From assembly GCA_049644265.1 (NCBI GenBank), contig JBARRO010000261.1, positions 1 through 20,868 on the forward strand: a stretch of 20,868 nucleotides of DNA, read 5' to 3'. The stretch is from JBARRO01 sp049644265. GTDB taxonomy: Bacteria > Bacteroidota > Ignavibacteria > UBA10030. Below, in pieces: positions 13,634 through 20,868 of the stretch. Numbering within the stretch: position 1 is the stretch's first letter; each line of letters starts with the position of its first letter. The notes beneath the pieces are model-generated. The model saw only the letters and a list, made by a program, of their open reading frames with translations, searched no databases and was not told the DNA's origin. A program made the translations under genes and the position numbers.

Positions 13634-15775
13634 TCATTGTGGTTTCTTAAACACCTCATCCTTTACCCCCGAATTAATCTTCACTCCTGTTACCGTCATC
13701 TCGATGTTCTTCTTTCCATCCATATACACTTCCATCTTGTGAGGAAGGATGACGCCGCTTTCATTGCGGTAATCGGAGAAGAACTGTTCCGCATCGGTCG
13801 GCCCCGAAGGTCCGGTCTGCTTCGAAATCGTCTTGACGACGAGACCCGTCTGAGTGTCCACAAACCATCGCGAGCTGGCGTTCGTCGGTGTATGCCTTAT
13901 GTAGACGACGCTGACGGGTTTGTCGGCGACCTTGTCGTCTTTGTACCAATACACAACGTAATCGGGTTTCTCAAAGTTCTGCAGAACGTTCAGAGGATTG
14001 AGGTAGGTCTGCTTCTTCATATCATCTGCGCGCGACCCCGGGAGATCCATGACCCTTCCTCCCATGTCCATCCATCCGCTCGTTCCGTCCCACGCCGAGG
14101 TCATCTCGCCCATTGCGGTCGACATCTTTGTGGCGAGCTTGGACGGCAGCACCATGGTCATATCCGACTGCATTTCCATGTCTCCCATGGGGGTGTTCAT
14201 GATCTTCATCGTCATCGATTCAACAATGTCCTTTACGCCGAGGTATTTCTCTCCCCCCATGGCCGCGAGCGTCTTCTTCAGGAGGTCCTTGCCTTTCAGC
14301 GTCGTTTCTGGTGTGGGGTCCGGAATTTTTTCGGGTGCGGCGGGAATCGTGATGTCAATGGTCCGAACGTCGCCGAGTGAGCTGAGCGGCAAGTCGAACT
14401 CCGCGTCGTTACCGACAACAAGAATCGTAAGTTTGTCCGCATCCCAACGTTTTTTGATTGCGTCGTTTACCGCCTTCTTCGTGGCGCCCTGGATTTCCTT
14501 GATTTGTTTCTGGTAGTAGTCTTTCGGATATCCGAAGAATTCCAGGGACATCAGCTTGTTGATGACGCTCGCCTTTGACTCCCATTCGAACACGTACGAA
14601 TTCAGAAACGAATCTTTCGCGTAATTGAGCTCTTCATCGGTGATGCCGTTCTTGAGGATGTCCCCGAATTCCGAGAGGATGGAATTGACCATCTTGACGG
14701 TTGTGCCCGACTTCGTCGAACCGCTCATACGGAAAGCCCCGGGGTAGTCAAAGCCCTCAAGCCATCCGCTGCCGATGGCGTACGCAAGGCCCTGCTGCGT
14801 CCGCACTTTGGTAAACAACCGCGAGGCAAACCCACCGCCGAGCGCCTGGTCGGCGAGGTTGAGCATCGGACTTTCCGGGTCGTTCAGCTTACCGCCCAAG
14901 TGGCCAATGTAAATGTTCGACTGGTTGACGTCGGTCTTCTTGACGAAGTTAACGGAACGGGCCGCTGCCATCCGGGGCTGCTGCGAGGGGGGAAGCATGA
15001 CGCTTCCCTTTGGCCAGTCGCCGAACGCCTTTTCAATTTTCACCTTCATCTCATCCGTTTTGAAATCCCCCCAAAACGCGATCATCATGTTGTTCGGGAG
15101 GAAGTATTTTTTATGGAAGTCGACGAGGTCCTGTTTGGTGATGTTTTCGATCGTTTCGTACTCGGTCGTACGCGCATACGGACTTCTCACGCCGTAGATG
15201 AGTTTGTTGAATTCCCGTCCGGCGATCCCCTGAACCTGGTCGTTGCGGCGACTAATGCCGGATTTTTGCTGAATCTTCGCGAGGTCGATCTTCTCATCGC
15301 GAAAGGCCGGATTCCGCAGGATGTCGGCGAGTGTGGAAATGCCCATGTCGATATCCTCTTTTAATACAGAGAGCCGTGCGCCTCCCGACGTGAGCCCGAT
15401 GAACGTCTCGACGGAAGCCGCAGCGCGCTCGAGCATCTCGTCAATCTCGTCCCCTGTTTTCGCGGTCGTTCCACCGGTCCTCATCACCTGGCCGGTGATG
15501 CTGGCAAGGCCGACCTTATCCGCAGGTTCGTTCCGAGTGCCGGTATGGACCATCACGGATGCGCCGATTGTCGGCAACGTGTGGTCTTCAAGAAGATACA
15601 CGACCATCCCGTTGGAAAGCTCGTACCGGGTCGGCTCCGGAATCTGCATCTCTTTCAGTTTCGGGTACTTTATTTTCTTGTAGTTCAGCGGCTTGGTGCC
15701 GGTTTGTTGTGCAACGGCGGAAACAACAAACACCGCCGTCAGCGCAAGGAGGGTGAAAAATCTTCTCGGGTTCAT
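13634..15775 (-). CDS. M16-family metallopeptidase homologue lacking the zinc motif, with LolA-like C-terminal domain
   Basis: This is a 713-residue exported protein with a signal peptide (MNPRRFFTLLALTAVFVVSA, cut near AVAQQ). Residues about 45-490 carry the two M16 domains (ELSNGMVVYLLEDHTLP, TGTRNEPADKVGLA, then YFLPNNMMIAFWGDF and GGGFASRLFTKVRTQQGLAY). The expected HxxEH zinc motif is replaced by ASITGQ (91-96), so it cannot bind zinc in the usual way. From about 505 onward is an extra domain (GKDLLKKTLAAMGGEKYLGVK, MNTPMGDMEM, WFVDTQTGLVVK) like outer-membrane lipoprotein-sorting/LolA-type beta sheets. It starts 29 bases after the active M16 gene, with AGGAG before ATG 15775. It probably forms a heterodimer with that neighbour in the periplasm, as in known two-gene M16 pairs. 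Confidence 0.9.
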   Translation of the reverse strand: MNPRRFFTLLALTAVFVVSAVAQQTGTKPLNYKKIKYPKLKEMQIPEPTRYELSNGMVVYLLEDHTLPTIGASVMVHTGTRNEPADKVGLASITGQVMRTGGTTAKTGDEIDEMLERAAASVETFIGLTSGGARLSVLKEDIDMGISTLADILRNPAFRDEKIDLAKIQQKSGISRRNDQVQGIAGREFNKLIYGVRSPYARTTEYETIENITKQDLVDFHKKYFLPNNMMIAFWGDFKTDEMKVKIEKAFGDWPKGSVMLPPSQQPRMAAARSVNFVKKTDVNQSNIYIGHLGGKLNDPESPMLNLADQALGGGFASRLFTKVRTQQGLAYAIGSGWLEGFDYPGAFRMSGSTKSGTTVKMVNSILSEFGDILKNGITDEELNYAKDSFLNSYVFEWESKASVINKLMSLEFFGYPKDYYQKQIKEIQGATKKAVNDAIKKRWDADKLTILVVGNDAEFDLPLSSLGDVRTIDITIPAAPEKIPDPTPETTLKGKDLLKKTLAAMGGEKYLGVKDIVESMTMKIMNTPMGDMEMQSDMTMVLPSKLATKMSTAMGEMTSAWDGTSGWMDMGGRVMDLPGSRADDMKKQTYLNPLNVLQNFEKPDYVVYWYKDDKVADKPVSVVYIRHTPTNASSRWFVDTQTGLVVKTISKQTGPSGPTDAEQFFSDYRNESGVILPHKMEVYMDGKKNIEMTVTGVKINSGVKDEVFKKPQ

Positions 15776-15804
15776 AGTGGTTCTCCTGGTGTATGCGGTG
15801 TGCA

Positions 15805-17304
15805 TTAGTTGTTTTTCGCCGGCTCGATCATGCCGATCGTGCGATCATTGTCCTGGAAGACACTGTTCGCAACGCGTTTGATGTCGTCCGCGGTGACGGC
15901 GTTGATTTTGTCAAGACTCCGGAACATCTCACGCCAGTCGCCCATGATTCCCTGAAAAAACACCATCTGGCCCGCAAGGCCCGCATTGGAGCCGAGCGAG
16001 CGGATGAGCCCCGCTTTTGCCCGGGTCTTCACAGCTTTCAGCTCTTCCTCGCTGACGGTTTCAGTTTTCAATCGTGCGATCTCCTGCTCGACAGCCACAA
16101 GACAGGAGTCGTTGGTCTTTCCCTGCGCGGGAACGACGAAGAAGATGAAGAGGTTTGGATACCTGTTTCCGGGAAATCCGCTGAATCCTCCGGCTTGCAC
16201 CGCGAGTTTCTTGTCACGCACAAGCGACTTGTAGAGACGCGACGTTCGCCCGGAGCTCAGGATGTCGGAAATTGCGTCGTAGACCGCATCGTCCGGATCG
16301 ATGGCATTGGCTTTCTTGTAGCCGACGAGGAGAATCGGCTGGGACTGCTCGTGGAGAACAACGCGTCGCTCACCGTTTTGCGGTGGCTCCACCGTGCGGA
16401 CCGGCTCAACCTTCTGCCCGGCCGGTATTCTCTCGAAATAAATGCCGGCAAGCCGTTTCACTTCATTCAGGTCGACGTCGCCCACGATGGCGATGGTCAT
16501 ATTCTGCGGCACGTAGTATTTCTTGTAAAACGCGAGCGCCTCGTCCCGGGAAATCCCTTTCAGGTCGGACATGTGGCCGACGACCGGGTCCTTGTACGGA
16601 TGCGCCTTGAACGCCACGGCAAGCACCTCCTCGATGAGTTTTCCGATCGGGTTACTCTCGGTGCGCATGCGGCGCTCTTCCATGACCACATCCTTCTCTT
16701 TATAGAAGTCGCGGATGACCGGATCGTAGAACCGTGCAGACTCAAGCGAGAACCAGAGTTCGAGCTTGTTTGCAGGGAGGCTGAAGTAGTATTGCGTCTG
16801 GTCGGCACTCGTCGAGGCGTTGAGCCCCACGCCGCCGTTTTGTTCGATGGCGCGGCCGAATTCCTCCGAGTCGTTCAGATCCGACGCCGTCTGCTGCTGC
16901 TTCTCGAATTCCTTGTGGAGCGTTGCGAGTTTCGACGAATCCGGCTTCATCTTTTGTTCTTCTTCGCGCCAGGCCTTCCATGCTTTGTCGAGTGCGTCGA
17001 GTGCGGGTTTTTCCTGCCTGAAATTCTTGGTGCCGAGGTCCGACGTGCCCTTGAAGGCGAGATGCTCAAAAATGTGCGCGAGACCGGTGATCCCACGGCT
17101 CTCATTGACCGAGCCGATTGCGACGTAGGTGTGGAAGGAAACCACGGGCGCGTCGTGACGCGGGAGGACGAGGAACTTGAGGCCGTTCTTCAGGTTGAAT
17201 TCAACAACCTGTTTCTCGACCGCCTTGAATCCGTCCTGAGCCCACGCCGCCGGCCAAAGAAGGACTCCTGTGAGCACGAGAGAAAGGAGGAAGTGTTTTT
17301 TCAT
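15805..17304 (-). CDS. M16-family zinc metallopeptidase (active subunit)
   Basis: This is a 499-residue exported peptidase with a signal peptide (MKKHFLLSLVLTGVLLWPAA, cut after AWA). The inverted zinc motif HIFEH is at 77-81 (His77, Glu80, His81), within SRGITGLAHIFEHLAFKGT of the family. The third zinc ligand should be a Glu in the SEEFGRAIEQN helix (about 145-155). A charged helical insert (about 95-145) separates them, then LNASTSADQTQYYFSLP and the second M16 domain (YYVPQNMTIAIVGDVD, then SSGRTSRLYKSLVRDKK). M16 enzymes degrade peptides inside a clam-shell chamber. The next gene is a zinc-site-less paralogue, as expected for a heterodimeric pair. ATG 17304 has GGAG upstream and a signal peptide at its N-terminus; the longer frame to 17418 does not. 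Confidence 0.93.
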   Translation of the reverse strand: MKKHFLLSLVLTGVLLWPAAWAQDGFKAVEKQVVEFNLKNGLKFLVLPRHDAPVVSFHTYVAIGSVNESRGITGLAHIFEHLAFKGTSDLGTKNFRQEKPALDALDKAWKAWREEEQKMKPDSSKLATLHKEFEKQQQTASDLNDSEEFGRAIEQNGGVGLNASTSADQTQYYFSLPANKLELWFSLESARFYDPVIRDFYKEKDVVMEERRMRTESNPIGKLIEEVLAVAFKAHPYKDPVVGHMSDLKGISRDEALAFYKKYYVPQNMTIAIVGDVDLNEVKRLAGIYFERIPAGQKVEPVRTVEPPQNGERRVVLHEQSQPILLVGYKKANAIDPDDAVYDAISDILSSGRTSRLYKSLVRDKKLAVQAGGFSGFPGNRYPNLFIFFVVPAQGKTNDSCLVAVEQEIARLKTETVSEEELKAVKTRAKAGLIRSLGSNAGLAGQMVFFQGIMGDWREMFRSLDKINAVTADDIKRVANSVFQDNDRTIGMIEPAKNN

Positions 17305-17608
17305 GAGAGGCTCCTGAGAGATGGAATGACCGTTGAAAAAATAGAACCGCAAAGGTTGCGATGAAAGCCAACAGTCACAAAGTGGTGCAGAGAACGCAAA
17401 GAAAAACATCCAAGACACAATGAAATATTATCCCTCCCCTTTGCGATCTTTGCGCCTCCTCCGCGTGCGTTGCGGTTTAAAGAAACAGAATGATTCTTAT
17501 CGTGGCTCGAAGTTTAAATGGGAAAGGAGAATAACCGAAAGCCGGCTCAAGGTAACAATTTGCTCCGAGAAAAACCAAGACTGATGAAGCCGAAAAAATG
17601 GGCTGCTT
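17305..17608. other. Intergenic gap with inverted CGCAAAG-type repeat words
   Basis: This 304-base gap separates the TMEM175-like stop from the M16 start, both on the minus strand. No gene was found. Left words AACCGCAAAGG (17345-17355) and AACGCAAAG (17393-17401) face right words CTTTGCGA and CTTTGCGCC (17439-17456), ending in GCGGTTT (17472-17478). The two parts are degenerate inverted copies of one family. They could fold back in the M16 leader RNA. The remaining bases probably hold the M16 operon promoter. Confidence 0.5.
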
Positions 17609-18244
17609 TCAGGAGGATTTTATGAGCCTTTTTCGACGTCTCCCTGCAATGGAACGATGGACGGACATTCCGATGCCGATGAGAAAATATGAGAATCCTG
17701 AAAGAGCGGACCCCCGTGAACCCATGATGAAAATGATGGAAATGGAGATCAGGCCAACGGCAATAAACACGAGGAAATCGCCAATACGGACTTTCGTGTC
17801 GAACACCTCGAGGTCCGTCAGCTCAAGCTCCTCGCGTTTGCGAAACGCGTGAAGATGGAGAAGTACAAAGACTGCAAAGATGGAGATATAACCCGCGCTG
17901 TAGATGATCATCATCGTGCCGGGTTGGTCTGCCGTGAATACCGGCTGAACTGAGCCATTGACCAGCTGCTCGCCCCGGCTGACGCCCATAAGGCCATCCA
18001 TGAAATTTGTGAACACGAATTTCAAAGGATAGACGTAGAACAGAACGACGAACAGCAGCACGCAGTTAAGGCCGATGGTGTAGGGATCCTGAAGTCCGAA
18101 ATGCCGGAAGGTTCTCGGAACCTCGAGGGACACAACAAGGAGAGTGACTGCGAACGCAAACACGGCGTCGCTAAAACCCTCCAGCCGGGAAACCTCATGC
18201 CCGCGCCACCGGAATTCCGAATCGTTCGTCCTGCTTTTTTCCAT
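17609..18244 (-). CDS. TMEM175-like (DUF1211) six-helix potassium channel family protein
   Basis: This is a 211-residue membrane protein. The family signature RLEGFSDAVFAFAVTLL is at 20-36, with the conserved R-x3-FSD (Arg20, Phe24-Ser25-Asp26) of the first pore helix. About five more hydrophobic segments follow (around 55-80, 108-130, 148-165, 167-176 and 178-192). The protein ends in a basic tail (GRRRKRLIKSS). Bacterial TMEM175 proteins are tetrameric K+ channels with one six-helix unit each, and this length fits. ATG 18244 is preferred. A TTG at 18328 would overlap the lipoprotein gene and add residues unlike the family. GGGCCAGG lies 7-14 bases upstream of ATG as a weak ribosome site. 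It is co-directional with the lipoprotein gene and probably co-transcribed. Confidence 0.85.
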   Translation of the reverse strand: MEKSRTNDSEFRWRGHEVSRLEGFSDAVFAFAVTLLVVSLEVPRTFRHFGLQDPYTIGLNCVLLFVVLFYVYPLKFVFTNFMDGLMGVSRGEQLVNGSVQPVFTADQPGTMMIIYSAGYISIFAVFVLLHLHAFRKREELELTDLEVFDTKVRIGDFLVFIAVGLISISIIFIMGSRGSALSGFSYFLIGIGMSVHRSIAGRRRKRLIKSS

Positions 18245-18311
18245 CGTCGTACCTGGCCCTTTGAGAAGATTCGTGCTACCGTGAACGTCGCCAACAGCTA
18301 ACGCTACTTTC

Positions 18312-18626
18312 TCACCGCCGCTTTTCAACGAGCTTCTTATTCACGCGCTCATAAAACCGACTCAGTGTTTCCTGGAACTGTGAGACCGATTCGAACTGCG
18401 TACGAAATTCTTCCGGTGTCAGCTGAAACGATGCGAGAGTTTCTTTGATCCGTTGCTCGTGCTGTTGCGGCGTTGCGGTTGAGTCGGACCTCCGGTATTG
18501 TTCCTGAAGGAGAATAACTTGAACGTAGGCGTCAGCGAGTTTGTCGGTGTCCACCGGGGAGGTTCGTGAACATCCTGCACCTACAATGAGGAGGAAGGGA
18601 AGGAGAGAGGAGAGGAATTTGCCCAT
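18312..18626 (-). CDS. Small lipoprotein (DUF4296-like)
   Basis: This is a 104-residue protein with signal and lipobox (FLLIVGAGC, Cys about 19), followed by a helical region: DTDKLADAYVQVILLQEQYR, then TPQQHEQRIKETLASFQLTPEEFRTQFESV and FYERVNKKLVEKRR. The arrangement (short lipoprotein with a helix, a linker and a second helix) is like the DUF4296 family found in Bacteroidota, but the match is by eye only. ATG 18626 puts the signal at the N-terminus; the longer frame to 18674 does not look like signal sequence. TTCTCC precedes ATG. Its stop is followed after 67 bases by the TMEM175-like start. The function is unknown. Confidence 0.7.
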   Translation of the reverse strand: MGKFLSSLLPFLLIVGAGCSRTSPVDTDKLADAYVQVILLQEQYRRSDSTATPQQHEQRIKETLASFQLTPEEFRTQFESVSQFQETLSRFYERVNKKLVEKRR

Positions 18627-18708
18627 GGAGAAAATTGTTCGACCTAAAGTAGTGAATGGATGTGAGGAAGGCAAGGTTGCATGGAGATTGGGGGATAGGT
18701 ATATTCCA

Positions 18709-18770
18709 ATTACACAGATTGCACAGATCTAGCGCAGATTACAGATTTCGCAGATGAACACAGATTGATT
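18709..18770 (+). repeat. GCAGATT-family block upstream of uvrB
   Basis: The block has ACAGATT, GCACAGAT, GCGCAGATT, ACAGATTTC, GCAGATG and ACAGATTG words at roughly 10-base spacing. Bases 18731-18770 match 5507-5546 at 39 of 40 positions. It lies in the divergent gap between the lipoprotein gene and uvrB, reading in the uvrB direction. Confidence 0.87.
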
Positions 18771-18776
18771 GCTCCC

Positions 18777-18824
18777 TTGAACTTTGAACTTGAAACTTTG
18801 AACTCTAACTCTAAACTTGAAACC
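18777..18824 (+). repeat. TTGAACT heptamer block upstream of uvrB
   Basis: TTGAACT (18777-18783) and TTGAACT (18784-18790) are followed by variants TGAAACT, TTGAACTC, TAACTC, TAAACT and TGAAACC. It follows the GCAGATT block, as at 5552-5595, and ends 24 bases before the GTG start of uvrB. Confidence 0.85.
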
Positions 18825-18848
18825 TTACACCCGTAACTCCATCCCCCC

Positions 18849-20868
18849 GTGCCCTTCCTCCTGACAACCGATCTCACCCCCTCGGGCGATCAGCCCGAAG
18901 CAATACGGCAGCTTATCGAGGGCTTGAAGCGCGGAGATCGCTATCAAACGCTGTTGGGAGTCACAGGGAGCGGAAAAACGTTCACTATTTCCAATGTCAT
19001 CAAGGAAATCAACAAGCCGGTGCTTGTCCTCTCTCACAACAAGACGCTTGCCGCCCAACTTTATGCGGAGTTCAAGGGATTCTTCCCGAAAAATCGTGTC
19101 GAGTTCTTTATTAGTTACTACGACTACTACCAACCGGAAGCGTATGTGCCGACATCGGATACGTATATTGCGAAGGATGCTTCCATCAACGACGAAATTG
19201 ACCGGCTCCGTTTGAGGGCAACAAGTTCGCTGCTGAGCGGGGACCCGAATGTCATCGTTGTTGCGTCCGTGAGTTGCATCTACGGTATCGGTGCTCCGGA
19301 AGAATGGATTGGCCAAACCCTCAGCTTGAAAAAGGGAGAAAAAATCGGACGGCAGGCTGTTCTGAGAAAGCTTCTGGACATGCTTTACTCGCGGAACGAC
19401 TACGAGTTTGCACGCGGGACATTCCGCGTTCGGGGAGACGTCGTCGAGGTCATTCCCGGCTACGAAAACGAAGAGGCCCTTCGTATCGAGTTCTTCGGCG
19501 ATGAGATCGAGCGGCTGTCGTTTATCAACAAGACGGACGGACGCATCCTGGAAGAAGCGGACTACGAGACGATCTATCCGGCGAAGCAATTCGTTACGTC
19601 CCGTCAGACGATCGAACGTGCGATGAACGGAATCTATGAGGAGCTCCGTCAGCGGACGGAGGAACTCCGCGGGATGGGAAAACTTGTGGAAGCGCAGCGG
19701 TTGGAGCAGCGAACCAGGTTCGACCTGGAAATGATGCGCGAGGTTGGCTACTGCTCCGGCATCGAAAATTACTCGCGCCACCTCGCCGGAAGGGAACCGG
19801 GCTCGAGGCCTTCCTGTTTGCTCGATTACTTTCCCGACGATTACCTCACGGTGATCGACGAATCCCATGTGACTGCGCCTCAGATTGGCGGGATGTTTGC
19901 AGGAGACAAATCACGGAAGACCACCCTCGTTGAATATGGTTTCCGGCTCCCGTCAGCACTCGACAACCGTCCATTGAAATTTGATGAGTGGGAGTCGATG
20001 GTCAAGCAGGTGATATTTGTGAGCGCGACACCGGGTCCGTACGAACTTGAGAAATCGAAAGGCGTGTTCGTCGAACAGGTCATCCGTCCGACGGGGCTTG
20101 TCGATCCGATGGTTGAGATCAGAAAAAGCAAGAACCAGATCGACGACCTGATCGGAGAGATACGAGCCCGGGCACTGAAAAAGGAACGCACACTGGTCAC
20201 AACCCTGACGAAGCGGATGGCTGAAGATCTCACGGAGTACCTGACGAACATCAACATCAGGGTTCGGTACATCCATTCCGAAGTCGATGCACTGGAACGT
20301 GTGGAAGTTCTCCGCGACCTGCGCCTTGGAGAATTCGATGTACTTGTCGGTGTCAACCTGCTTCGTGAAGGCCTCGACCTTCCGGAAGTTTCTCTTGTGG
20401 CGATCATTGATGCTGACAAGGAAGGATTCCTTCGCTCGGAGCGGTCTCTCATTCAGACTGCGGGACGGACCGCGCGCAACGTGAACGGCAAGGTGATTCT
20501 CTATGCGGACACCATGACCGGCTCAATGGAGCGTATGATCGATGAGACCGACCGTCGCCGGAAAAAACAGGTTGCCTACAACGAAAAACATGGAATACAG
20601 CCGGAGACGGTCTATAAGTCTGTGGAAGAGATTCTCGCCGCAACCGCGGTGGCCGATGTGCGTGGAAAGCGGGAAGGGCACGGAGTCCGAAAAGCCGCCG
20701 CCGTGTCCGAGACGGTGATTAAGTACCTTACAACAGAGCAGCGGGCAGACCTCCTGGCAGAAATGAAATCCGAGATGGCGAGGGCCGCGAAGGATCTGGA
20801 ATTCGAACGCGCTGCCGAGCTGCGGGACGAAATTGCAAAGCTTGAAGGAAAGGGTGGGGGGGTGAGGG
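18849..20868 (+). CDS. uvrB: Excinuclease ABC subunit B, lacking only the extreme 3' end
   Basis: 673 codons are present; the frame is open to the window edge. UvrB is the damage-verifying helicase-like subunit of nucleotide excision repair, acting with UvrA and UvrC. Visible features: SGDQPEAI (12-19), Walker A GVTGSGKT (37-44), the DNA-gripping beta-hairpin region YYDYYQPEAYVPTSDTYI (90-107), motif II DESH (337-340), FVSATPGPYE, motif V NLLREGLDLPEV and motif VI QTAGRTARN (536-544). The C-terminal UVR domain (about 632-668, EFERAAELRDEIAKLE) contacts UvrC. Length so far equals normal UvrB. The start is GTG 18849: an in-frame TAA lies at 18834-18836 and no other start fits. CCCCCC precedes GTG, with no Shine-Dalgarno. 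A 347-residue minus-strand frame over its front half is only its shadow. Confidence 0.97.
   Translation, partial: MPFLLTTDLTPSGDQPEAIRQLIEGLKRGDRYQTLLGVTGSGKTFTISNVIKEINKPVLVLSHNKTLAAQLYAEFKGFFPKNRVEFFISYYDYYQPEAYVPTSDTYIAKDASINDEIDRLRLRATSSLLSGDPNVIVVASVSCIYGIGAPEEWIGQTLSLKKGEKIGRQAVLRKLLDMLYSRNDYEFARGTFRVRGDVVEVIPGYENEEALRIEFFGDEIERLSFINKTDGRILEEADYETIYPAKQFVTSRQTIERAMNGIYEELRQRTEELRGMGKLVEAQRLEQRTRFDLEMMREVGYCSGIENYSRHLAGREPGSRPSCLLDYFPDDYLTVIDESHVTAPQIGGMFAGDKSRKTTLVEYGFRLPSALDNRPLKFDEWESMVKQVIFVSATPGPYELEKSKGVFVEQVIRPTGLVDPMVEIRKSKNQIDDLIGEIRARALKKERTLVTTLTKRMAEDLTEYLTNINIRVRYIHSEVDALERVEVLRDLRLGEFDVLVGVNLLREGLDLPEVSLVAIIDADKEGFLRSERSLIQTAGRTARNVNGKVILYADTMTGSMERMIDETDRRRKKQVAYNEKHGIQPETVYKSVEEILAATAVADVRGKREGHGVRKAAAVSETVIKYLTTEQRADLLAEMKSEMARAAKDLEFERAAELRDEIAKLEGKGGGVR

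Noticed and set aside
15793..17364. Long + strand open frame (523 codons) opposite the active M16 gene
   Set aside because: It lies antisense to a clear peptidase with signal peptide and zinc motif; its protein has no domain or signal pattern. Long antisense frames are expected from the codon bias here.
17598..17852. Small + strand frame with an apparently perfect AGGAGG before ATG 17622
   Set aside because: The AGGAGG is the complement of Ser-Ser codons plus stop at the end of the TMEM175-like gene, and the protein is low-complexity with no features.
18709..18848. LexA-type control of uvrB by the nearby S24 repressor
   Set aside because: The ATCTGACA / GACA-N4-TGTC words seen upstream of the repressor do not occur in the uvrB upstream region, so no link can be shown from this window.
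18825..19868. Minus-strand 347-codon frame at the right end
   Set aside because: The + strand encodes unmistakable UvrB over the same bases; this frame is its complement shadow.

Overview
The window (about 21 kb, moderate G+C, both strands densely coded) looks like a free-living bacterium of the Bacteroidota/Chlorobiota (FCB) group, possibly close to the Ignavibacteria. This rests on weak evidence: the gene mix (paired M16 peptidases, CI/LexA-like repressor, UvrD/Rep helicase), few Shine-Dalgarno sites, and intergenic DNA full of short degenerate tandem words. There are no rRNA or tRNA genes, insertion sequences or CRISPR arrays.

Layout. 1-294 (-): 5' part of an exported DUF4097-like protein. 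469-2585 (-): ackA followed by a membrane-anchored alpha/beta hydrolase. 2817-3182 (+): cupin. 3380-5487 (+): one UvrD/Rep-type helicase split into two reading frames by about 110 bp of repeat DNA. 5676-8358 (+): a coupled operon of aminotransferase, LicC-like cytidylyltransferase and CDP-alcohol phosphatidyltransferase, which should make and transfer an activated polar headgroup. 8364-11065 (-): a GHL10-type glycosidase-like lipoprotein, then a TPR/coiled-coil protein with a receiver domain. 11417-12067 (-): a CI/LexA-like self-cleaving repressor. 12334-13462 (-): a membrane protein and an AHSA1/SRPBCC protein. 13634-17304 (-): an M16 peptidase pair, one with the zinc site and one without. 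17609-18626 (-): a small lipoprotein and a TMEM175-like channel. 18849 to the end (+): uvrB, cut just before its stop codon.

The most unusual feature is the intergenic DNA. Many gaps hold degenerate tandem words of 7-8 bases (GTGAAAN, GCTGAYN, AACTGAC, TTGAACY, GAGTCTAT, TTAATTGG) and a looser GCAGATT family spaced 7-11 bases. Several gaps share one order: stop codon, GCAGATT block, 7/8-mer block, start codon. The DNA that splits the helicase gene has this same order, as if a whole intergenic cassette had entered a coding sequence. One 40-bp stretch occurs twice, 13.2 kb apart, with a single mismatch, each time followed by TTGAACY heptamers and then a + strand gene. Many starts lack a Shine-Dalgarno and instead have a short C/T run (such as TCCC) directly before the start codon.
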